Assembly: GCA_963823095.1 (NCBI GenBank)
Contig: CAWGKI010000019.1
Span: 124,001-188,000 of the forward strand
DNA length: 64,000 nt
Reading direction: 5' to 3'
Origin: CAIVVT01 sp963823095
Lineage (GTDB): Bacteria > Acidobacteriota > Terriglobia > Bryobacterales > Bryobacteraceae
Under the pieces are notes generated by a model. It did not search any database and had not been told where the DNA came from. It was given only the letters and a program-made list of their open reading frames with translations. The translations under genes and the position numbers were made by a program. Positions 54,098 through 61,228 of this stretch are shown piece by piece (the stretch's first letter is position 1; each line of letters begins with the position of its first letter).

Positions 54098-55722
54098 ATG
54101 AGCATTAGTCCACGCTTCCCGACTGTAGTTTTGCTTGCTGTTTGCTGGCTCGTCCCGGCGTCCTCGCAAGAGACTCTGAATGGGCATCGGATCCGGCTCG
54201 ACGCAGCGGGAAAGCTGCTCCCCTGGGTCACGCCCGAGGATAAAGCGTACGACCGGGTAATCCGCCTCGCGTGGGATTTCCTTTTGACAAAGGTTCCAAC
54301 TGAGAAGAACGGCTTGAAGTCGTTTTACTCGTATTGCTGCATGGATCTGAAGACCCTGCACGGCACGGCGTGGCCGCACAATCCCGCGTTTGTGAATGCG
54401 AGTCTCGCCGACAGCGCGGCCGCTTACTACGCTTATTCAGGCGATAAAGCCGTCGTGAATCTGGTGCTGCAGTTGCTCGATTACCAACTCGCTCACGGCA
54501 CGACGCCCGCAACGTGGACTTGGGGCAGCGTGCCCTACGCGAGCGCGAATCATGGCGACACCGAATACCGCGGCTCATTCGAGTTTCAATACGGCAGGCC
54601 GGGCGAGCAAGCGATCGGAGACGGCTATGGCGTGATTGAGCCGGACAAGGTCGGAGAACTGGGCTTCGCCTATCTCAAGTTTTGGAAGCTGACGGGCGAA
54701 ACGCGATACCGCGATGCGGCGATCTCGTGTGCGAACGCGCTGGCCAGAAACGTCCGTCCGGGAGAGTGGGGCCAGTCGCCGTGGCCGTTCCGCGTGTACG
54801 CCGAGACGGGGCGCGCGCGGGAAGAGTACTCCAGCCAACACCATCGGCGCCATCAAGCTCTTCGACGAACTCGGGCGGCTGGGCCTGGGTGATACTAGCG
54901 CTTACAAGGAAGCGCGCCGTCAGGCTTGGGAGTGGACGTTGAATTACCCCATGAGCAACATGCTCTGGTCCGGCCTATTCGAGGACGTCTACCTGCAGCA
55001 CTTTCCCTACAACCTGAACCAGTACAGCCCGATGGAGACGGCCCGCTACCTGCTGGAGCATCCCGAACTCGATCCTGAATGGAAGAATCACGTCCAGGAG
55101 CTGATCCGCTTCGTGGAGCGGACCTTCGTGGTCGATACTCGCGCGTTCTCTCCCACCGCGCCGCCTGGAACTGGCTGTGCAGTGGGGCGCCAACACGGTC
55201 TCGGAACAGATCATGGACATGAACAAGATGGGGAGCCACACCTCGCGGTACGCCTCGGTCTTGGCGTTGTGGTCTGAAACGACTGGCGACGAGGCGGCGA
55301 AAGAGAAGGTCCACAGGTCGCTTACCTGGGCGAGCTACATGTGCCGGGACGACGGCTTCGTGCATGTTGGACCCGTGGACCAGAGCTTGTGGTTCAGCGA
55401 CGGCTACGGCGATTACATCCGCCATTTCCTGGCGGCCATGGGCGCGGCGCCCGAGTGGGCTCCGAACGGCGAGGACCACATTCTTCGTTCGACGTCCCAA
55501 GTGACGAAGGTGGAATACGCCTCCGGCCGCGTGTCTTACTCCACGTTCGACAAGGCTTCGACCGAAGTCCTCAGGCTCAGCTTCGCTCCTCAGCGCGTCG
55601 TGGCGGGTGGCGCCGCGCTTTCAAAGCGGGACGACCTGAACGGAGCGGGCTGGACGTTCGACGCCAGGCGAGGCGTGTTGCGGGTCCGGCATTCCGATTC
55701 CGGCGAGATTCTCGTGCAATGA
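54098..55722 (+). pseudogene. secreted (alpha/alpha)-type enzyme, first of three paralogues, two frameshifts
   Basis: Starts at ATG 54098 (AGGAG nine bases upstream) with a signal peptide (VVLLAVCWLVPASS). Comparison with the intact paralogue at 55760 shows the first frameshift at about 54833 (EEYS then ANTIGAIKLFDELG; one extra A) and the second between 55140 and 55170 (up to VVDTRAF, resuming at QWGANTVSEQ). Repaired, it would have about 540 residues, like its neighbour. Shared features: WPHNPA, DSAAAYYAYSGD, a GYGVIEPDKVGELGFAYLKF segment, GSHTSRYASVLALW and VSYSTFDKASTEVLRLSF. The fold is probably a helical barrel. The reaction is unknown to me. Both changes are single extra bases. Confidence 0.7.
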
Positions 55723-55759
55723 CAAGTGAGCCGACTCTGCAAAGGGCCAGGAGCTGAGA

Positions 55760-57367
55760 ATGAGCAAGCGAATTCATATCGCGGCGTGGGTGGTAGTCGC
55801 CGCCGTTGGCGTAGTGTCGGCGCTGGCGCAAGACACTTTCAATGGCCACAAGTTGCGCCTCGACGGGGCTGGCAAACTCGAGCCTTGGACGGGGCCGGGG
55901 AGCAACGCCTACAGCCAGATCCTCACGGCCTCCTGGGACTTCTTATTAAACAAAGTTCCGGCCGATCCGAGAACGGGCCTTCCCGTCTACCTGGCCTACT
56001 GCTGCCTGAACGTCGAGAAGGGCGCGGGCACCGCCTGGCCGCACAACCCCGCCGGGCTTTACGCCATGTTCGCCGATTCAGCGGCGGCCTGGTATGCGTA
56101 CTCGGGTGACGCACGCGTGATCGATTTCGAGCGCCGGTTGCTGGACTATCAGTTGGCCCACGGAACGACGCCATCCAACTGGCTTTGGGGCGGCGTACCA
56201 TATGCAAGCTCCGATCACGGCTCGCCCGAGTATCGCGGCGCGTACGAGTTCCAATACGACAGCAAACAACCTGGACGCGGTGACGGCTATGGCGTCATCG
56301 AACCCGACAAGGTGGGGGAACTCGGGTTCGGCTATTTGAAGTTCTATGAGTTGACGGGCGACATCCGGTACCGCGACGCAGCCATCTCCTGCGCTAACGC
56401 GCTCGCGCGCAACATCCGTCCGGGCGATGAGAAGAAGTCCCCGTGGCCGTTCCGCGTCTATGCTGAACTGGGCCGCGTCCGTGAAGAGTACTCGGCGAAC
56501 GTAATCGGTGCGATCAGTCTGTTCGATGAACTTGTCCGGCTGCGGCTTGGCGATTCGTCGAGGTACCAGTCCGCCCGCGCGGCCGCGTGGAAATGGTTGA
56601 TGGAAGTGCCTATGCGCAACAACGTCTGGACCGGTTACTTCGAAGACATCCCCATCGCCCCCGATCTTTCAAATCTGAATCAGTACAGCCCGATGGAAAC
56701 TGCGCGCTATCTCTTGGAGCATCCCGAAGCAGACCCGGAATGGCGCTCCCATGTCGCCGGCCTCATCGACTTTGTGGAGAAGACGTTTGGCGTGGATAAG
56801 GGCAAATTCCTGGGCATGCAGTTTGGTGCGAGGACCATTTCCGAACAGCTCGGCTACGTTCCCAAGATGGGCAGCCACACCTCCCGTTATGCTTCGGTTT
56901 TGGCGCGCTGGGCTTCGATCAACGGTGACGCCGCGAAAGCTGACGAAGCTTACCGTTCCTTGAATTGGGCGACCTATATGTGCAAACCGGGTGGGGCCTG
57001 CTATGACGCGCCGGACACCGAGCAAGGCGGTCTGTGGTTCAGCGACGGCTATGGCGACTTCATCCGGCACTTCCTGTACGCGATGGGCGCGCAGCCGCAG
57101 TGGGCGCCCGAGGGAGAGAATCACATCTTGCGCACTACCTCGGTGGTGAAGAAGGTTGAGTACGCCGCGGACAGGGTGTCCTATTCAACCTTCGATCAGG
57201 CAGGCACGGAAGTCCTGCGTTTGCGATTCGTTCCGCGCGACGTTGCGCAAGGCGGATCAAAGCTGGCCGAGGGCGAAAGCGTGGATCGCCCGGGATGGGC
57301 CTACGATCCGAAGTTGAGAGTGATTCGGGTGCGGCACGCGACCTCCGGCGACATCACCATCCATTAG
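55760..57367 (+). CDS. secreted (alpha/alpha)-type enzyme, second paralogue, intact
   Basis: 535 residues; AGGAG six bases before the ATG. Signal peptide 1-23 (IAAWVVVAAVGVVSALAQ). The same family as the broken gene just upstream (38 bases away) and the minus-strand gene at 58289. Conserved blocks are LLNKVPADPRTGLPVYLAYC, WPHNPAGLY, SDHGSPEYRGAYEFQYDS, a GYGVIEPDKVGELGFGYLKF segment, AISCANALARNIRPGDEKKS, NQYSPMETARYLLEHPE, MGSHTSRYASVLARW and the C-terminal beta part VSYSTFDQAGTEVLRLRF...IRVRHATSGDI. This suggests a six-helical-hairpin barrel ending in a beta-sandwich, common in polysaccharide lyases and some glycosidases. I cannot assign a family or substrate. It belongs to a cluster with a GntR regulator and a TonB receptor. 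Confidence 0.75.
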   Translation: MSKRIHIAAWVVVAAVGVVSALAQDTFNGHKLRLDGAGKLEPWTGPGSNAYSQILTASWDFLLNKVPADPRTGLPVYLAYCCLNVEKGAGTAWPHNPAGLYAMFADSAAAWYAYSGDARVIDFERRLLDYQLAHGTTPSNWLWGGVPYASSDHGSPEYRGAYEFQYDSKQPGRGDGYGVIEPDKVGELGFGYLKFYELTGDIRYRDAAISCANALARNIRPGDEKKSPWPFRVYAELGRVREEYSANVIGAISLFDELVRLRLGDSSRYQSARAAAWKWLMEVPMRNNVWTGYFEDIPIAPDLSNLNQYSPMETARYLLEHPEADPEWRSHVAGLIDFVEKTFGVDKGKFLGMQFGARTISEQLGYVPKMGSHTSRYASVLARWASINGDAAKADEAYRSLNWATYMCKPGGACYDAPDTEQGGLWFSDGYGDFIRHFLYAMGAQPQWAPEGENHILRTTSVVKKVEYAADRVSYSTFDQAGTEVLRLRFVPRDVAQGGSKLAEGESVDRPGWAYDPKLRVIRVRHATSGDITIH

Positions 57368-57383
57368 AGTGACGGGGGAGATG

Positions 57384-58142
57384 CTACTTGAGCGTGCTTG
57401 ATTCTTGTTCAGTGTGATTGATGCTCGCGGATTCCATCAGCTGGATCGCTTTCCGGCTGTACTCCAGCGTGTTCCGCATTAACCGGCGAACCGCCTGGCG
57501 CGCCCCCACCGGGTTGCCGTTGCGGATCTCATCGGCGACGCTACGATGCAGATCCACGCCGACGTTATAGGAGTTAGTCAGACGGATTTGTTGGATGAAG
57601 ACGCTCGTCAAAGGATCGATCACCATCTCAAAATAGGGATTGTGCGCCGCGCGGGCTACTGCCATGTGGAAGCGCAGATCGGCTTCTGCCGTCTCCTCGT
57701 CGCCATGGCCGGCGTCCATTTCGATCAGAGCGGCATCCATCGTTGCAAGGTCCTCGGGCGTTGCTCGCACCGCCGCCAGTCCCGCGACCGTCTCCTCCAA
57801 CACCCCTCGCAATTCGAGCATCAATTCCGCATCGCTTTGCGAGGGAAATGGATGGTCCTTAAAGAGCCGCTTAAGCGATTCCTTAACCTTTTCGATTGAG
57901 GGGGCCAGCGCGTAGGTCCCGCTTCCGGCTCGCACTTCCAACGCTCCCCGGTCTTCAAGCACCTTGATGGCTTCGCGCACGACGATGCGGCTCACGTGAA
58001 ACCGCTCCGCCAACTCGCTCTCTTTCGGCAGCCGGTCTCCGGGGTTCGGAAACTCCTCGGCAATCATTCGCTCTAATTCGAGCACCATTTGCTCACTGAG
58101 CCGGCCGCGCCGAAAACTGCGCTGAGGAAGATGCGTCACCAC
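57384..58142 (-). CDS. GntR-family regulator with FCD effector domain
   Basis: 252 residues from the GTG at 58142. N-terminal winged helix (about 17-80: GDRLPKESELAERFHVSRIVVREAIKVLEDRGALEV). The C-terminal all-helical FCD domain (about 95-230) shows the metal-binding pattern of the family with DLRFHMAVARAAHNPYFEMV. FCD regulators usually sense sugar acids or other carboxylates, such as hexuronates. It sits between two of the paralogous secreted enzymes, convergent with the first pair and tandem after the third, so these are its likely targets. Its own upstream region (58148-58153) holds TATGAT on its strand. Confidence 0.9.
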   Translation of the reverse strand: MVTHLPQRSFRRGRLSEQMVLELERMIAEEFPNPGDRLPKESELAERFHVSRIVVREAIKVLEDRGALEVRAGSGTYALAPSIEKVKESLKRLFKDHPFPSQSDAELMLELRGVLEETVAGLAAVRATPEDLATMDAALIEMDAGHGDEETAEADLRFHMAVARAAHNPYFEMVIDPLTSVFIQQIRLTNSYNVGVDLHRSVADEIRNGNPVGARQAVRRLMRNTLEYSRKAIQLMESASINHTEQESSTLK

Positions 58143-58288
58143 GTGACATCATACCATTCCAATCTGGCAAACCGGCCGAAGATACGAGCTGGCGGCTCGC
58201 GAGTGTGCTGCCACCAGGAGCACCTCGTCCAGCGCTCCCCAGAACATGCGACGGCCGTTTTTCGGTTGAACGGAACGCGGAAGCCGGA

Positions 58289-60349
58289 TTACTCGGACCA
58301 ATTCAATCGAGCCCAAAAGTACGAGGAGTAGGCGAGATTGTCGAATCGCAGAGCACCGAGGTCGTCGGATTCAAGGCTTACGGCCGAAGCCCGGTTCATC
58401 CATCCAGTCTTGATCCGCTGCAACTCGTCGGGCTTTACGCGGAAGGTAACTTCCCGCATCTCCGGTGCACGAATTGTGAGCGTCACCTCGTGATTGGTCG
58501 GATTGTAGACGTCGAGGCCCATCAGCACGCGCGGAAAGGCAAATCGGAAGGCGCCGCGTGATGTCTTCGAATCTGTCGCGCAGAGGGAGAAGGTGCTCAT
58601 GCGCCCACCCGGTGCGCAGACCTTCCACTCGCCGCCGCCCCAGTCGATCACCCCTGAAGGGTATTGCCCGCGCAACGGGGCGTCGGCTCCGACGTGAGGA
58701 TTGTCGAAGTCGACAGTTTGCGGAATTGGCTCGGAAGCTACGCCGTGAACATCCACGTCGCGCGATTGGGTGTGCCGAACGCGGAGCACCCGCGTCAGCT
58801 TGTCGAAAGTGTAACCCTCTTGGGTCAAGTCCGCTCGCGGCGCCAACTTCTTTCCTCCACTCCAAACGGCTTCGGGATCGAATTTCAAGCGCAGCACATC
58901 GGTGGAAGCTGGGTCGAAAGTCGAGTAAGTGACAGAGCCCATTCCATAAGCGATCTTAGTCACGACAGAACTGGATCCCAGCAGATGCGATTCGTCGGCG
59001 GGCGCCCACTCGGGAACGGCCCAGAATCCGTCCATCAGGCGGCGCGGTCCATCGGCGAACTCGTCCGTAAACCACCACTGATTGCCGAAAGGCGCATGAG
59101 CCCCGGCCGGCATGCCCTGCCAATAGGTCACCCAGTTGTAGGATCGGTACGCCTGGTCGCGATAGTTCGTGTCGCCTGTTTGCGCATAATAGAGCGCCTC
59201 GACAGCGGCTAGCCGCGAGGTGTGACTATCGCAGCACTCATTGGGCTTATTGCAGCAGAACGTCTTTCCATCGCCCTGTTCTGTCGTAACAGTCGCACCA
59301 TGGACGATGTATTTCGGCCACTTCGGCGTCGTCTTCACCCACTCGATTAACTTACGGGCGTTTTCGCGCCAGTTCGGGTCTTTGTCAGGGTTCAACAATA
59401 CATAGCGAGCGTACTCAAGAGGAATCACCTGGTTCATGTTCTCCATCGTGGGTGGTACGTCCTCGAAGTAGCCAACCCATACATTGTTTTGCATTGGATA
59501 CTTGTGAAACCAGTCCCACGCTTGCTGCCGCACGCGCTTGTAGGAGGCCACGTTGCCCTGGTCAAGCCTTATCAGTTCATCGAACAACATGATAGGTTCC
59601 ACGACATTGGCCGAATAGGGCCCCATCCCCTTGCCCTCTACTTTGCCATCGCGCGCATAACAGCGAACGGGCCATGGCGACACATTGGCCTCTCCCGTTC
59701 TATAATTCTTTACGAGCGCTTCAGCGCATCGAATTGCCGCCTGCAAGTACTTTATGTTTCCTGTCACTTCATAGAAGCGCAGATAGGCGTAACCATCCTC
59801 GCCTACGACATGCGGCTCCAGGTAATCCTCGCCGTGCACACTCCAGCCCGCGTAGTGATGGTCGCCCGGATTAGCCGACGTGTAAGGAACGCCCGCCCAG
59901 GCATAACTGGATGGGGTGAGTCCATTCTCCAGTTCGTAGTCTATTAAGTCTTGCAGAAATATGATCGTGTTCGGGTCGCCGGTGTACGGATACAGCCGCT
60001 CGATAAACCCTTGCATCATTGCCCGTAGATACGCCGTAGAGTTAGCCCAATGGAAATCGGGCTGCATCTCGTAGCTAGTTCGATCAAAGTCAAAGCAGCA
60101 GTGGAAATTGTAATAGCGGTTGCGGTTGTATTGATCCCACAAGATGCTCCACTGTGTCAGGAAGTGCGAACTGTAGGAGTAGCCGATGTTGCCAGGCATC
60201 GGCCAAGGCAGCAATTTGCCTTCGCCGTCTCGCTGCACCGGCCTTCCCGCGATGGTGGGAGCGTTCACGGTCGACACCACGGGAAACGGATCCTCCGCTA
60301 AGCCAATGCTTGCGACGGAAAGTAGCAGGAAGGTTGTAAGGATGCGCAT
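58289..60349 (-). CDS. secreted (alpha/alpha)-type enzyme, third paralogue with extra beta domain
   Basis: 686 residues. GGGAG precedes the ATG at 60349; signal peptide 1-18 (ILTTFLLLSVASIGLA). The main body is a diverged copy of the 55760 protein: GEGKLLPWPMPGNIGYSY, WAGVPYTSANPGDHHYAGW, HVVGEDGYAYLRFYEVTGNI, CCDSHTSRLAAVEALYYA, VTYSTFDPASTDVLRLKF and the VLRVRHTQSRDVDVHGV end. It then adds about 170 residues of beta-sandwich (from IPQTVDFDNPHVGADAPLRG to SSYFWARLNWSE), possibly a carbohydrate-binding module. Several Cys (FHCCFDF, FCCNKPNECC) are unlike the other two copies. Function unknown, probably polysaccharide-directed. Confidence 0.75.
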   Translation of the reverse strand: MRILTTFLLLSVASIGLAEDPFPVVSTVNAPTIAGRPVQRDGEGKLLPWPMPGNIGYSYSSHFLTQWSILWDQYNRNRYYNFHCCFDFDRTSYEMQPDFHWANSTAYLRAMMQGFIERLYPYTGDPNTIIFLQDLIDYELENGLTPSSYAWAGVPYTSANPGDHHYAGWSVHGEDYLEPHVVGEDGYAYLRFYEVTGNIKYLQAAIRCAEALVKNYRTGEANVSPWPVRCYARDGKVEGKGMGPYSANVVEPIMLFDELIRLDQGNVASYKRVRQQAWDWFHKYPMQNNVWVGYFEDVPPTMENMNQVIPLEYARYVLLNPDKDPNWRENARKLIEWVKTTPKWPKYIVHGATVTTEQGDGKTFCCNKPNECCDSHTSRLAAVEALYYAQTGDTNYRDQAYRSYNWVTYWQGMPAGAHAPFGNQWWFTDEFADGPRRLMDGFWAVPEWAPADESHLLGSSSVVTKIAYGMGSVTYSTFDPASTDVLRLKFDPEAVWSGGKKLAPRADLTQEGYTFDKLTRVLRVRHTQSRDVDVHGVASEPIPQTVDFDNPHVGADAPLRGQYPSGVIDWGGGEWKVCAPGGRMSTFSLCATDSKTSRGAFRFAFPRVLMGLDVYNPTNHEVTLTIRAPEMREVTFRVKPDELQRIKTGWMNRASAVSLESDDLGALRFDNLAYSSYFWARLNWSE

Positions 60350-60495
60350 TTTATTCTCCCGGAAAGGTAGATGGCTCTGGGGTTGTTGAGCCTCGCGAAC
60401 CCCTCAGGTGGCCGCTGAATTGTGAGAACCGCCGGGAAGTATAGCACAATCACGCAATCGCAAAGAATGGTGTGTGACCGGTTGCCTGCACAGGC
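60350..60495. other. gap after the DUF6788-like relic
   Basis: Short non-coding stretch upstream of the 60349 gene with no clear promoter pair on the minus strand. I see no transposase sequence here, although one would be expected if the neighbouring small gene belonged to an insertion sequence. Confidence 0.35.
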
Positions 60496-60819
60496 CTACC
60501 CCTCCGCCTTTTGCTTGAGGAATCTCCTCAAGTTGATACTGCAGATGGCGGCGGCGGCGGCATCGAAACGGGCGCGCATCTCGACCTGCTTGCGGACTTG
60601 CTCGGCGAATCTGGCTGGCACGTTGAAGGCTCTGGGCTGGCCCGCGACGAGGACGGAAATCTGATACTGGGTATGCAGGTTGTGGCCATCGGCGCAATGG
60701 CAGTTTGGACGGCCACAGGCGCGTTTGCGTTCTACAAAGGAACCCGGCAGCATGTCGCGCAGAGAACCGAGACTGCGGATGAGTCTGCCGCGCAATTCGA
60801 GATCGGGATCGACGGACAT
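60496..60819 (-). CDS. small Cys/His protein of the transposon-associated DUF6788 kind
   Basis: 107 residues. The pattern GSFVERKRACGRPNCHCADG, then a short beta part and RKQVEMRARFDAAAAAI, matches from memory small proteins encoded just ahead of transposases in several phyla (DUF6788-type). The CGRPNCHC block is a likely metal site. No transposase gene follows downstream (lower coordinates), so this is probably an insertion-sequence remnant. A perfect 6-base inverted repeat, TGACAC/GTGTCA, lies eight bases upstream of its ATG. Confidence 0.5.
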   Translation of the reverse strand: MSVDPDLELRGRLIRSLGSLRDMLPGSFVERKRACGRPNCHCADGHNLHTQYQISVLVAGQPRAFNVPARFAEQVRKQVEMRARFDAAAAAICSINLRRFLKQKAEG

Positions 60820-60826
60820 TATCGTA

Positions 60827-60846
60827 TGACACTTATAATCGTGTCA
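60827..60846. repeat. inverted repeat TGACAC-8-GTGTCA at the edge of the relic gene
   Basis: TGACAC and GTGTCA flank TTATAATC, directly before the start of the DUF6788-like gene. It could be an operator or the terminal part of a former mobile element. No matching copy was seen at the other side. Confidence 0.45.
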
Positions 60847-60988
60847 GAATCGGGCCGGGTCAAGAGGCATTTGAAGGGTGCTGGGATCCTCGGGACCGAA
60901 ACCGCACCCGCAAGGCGCTGAAGACAAACGGCCTTTGGCGCCGGCCGAGAGGAACTTGAGCGACTCGCCGGCGAAGTCCAAACGTGTC

Positions 60989-61017
60989 TTGACAGTGAAT
61001 CGCGTGAAAGGTATGAT
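60989..61017 (+). promoter_or_regulatory. upstream promoter of the TonB receptor gene (P1)
   Basis: TTGACA (60989-60994), 17-base spacer, TATGAT (61012-61017): an almost ideal housekeeping promoter. The spacer GTGAATCGCGTGAAAGG closely resembles that of P2. Confidence 0.6.
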
Positions 61018-61150
61018 CACCCGTACGATTACTGGGTCTTAAGAATTCGACAGATAGCCATGCCAGGTCGTGAGGCGCGTGTGGAGTGCGCCTGATTGAT
61101 CGAAGGATAGTGTGTCCGTCCCATGTTTCGGCGTAGGGTCCACGACGTAC

Positions 61151-61179
61151 TTGATCGTGAAGTAAGCCAAAGGTATGAT
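61151..61179 (+). promoter_or_regulatory. downstream promoter of the TonB receptor gene (P2)
   Basis: TTGATC (61151-61156), 17-base spacer GTGAAGTAAGCCAAAGG, TATGAT (61174-61179). Start of transcription would lie about 40 bases before the ATG. The element is a near copy of P1 162 bases upstream. Confidence 0.55.
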
Positions 61180-61228
61180 CGCGCAACCATGAGCATCGCT
61201 CAAGTAGAGGTGCGGGAGGTTTGCTTTG

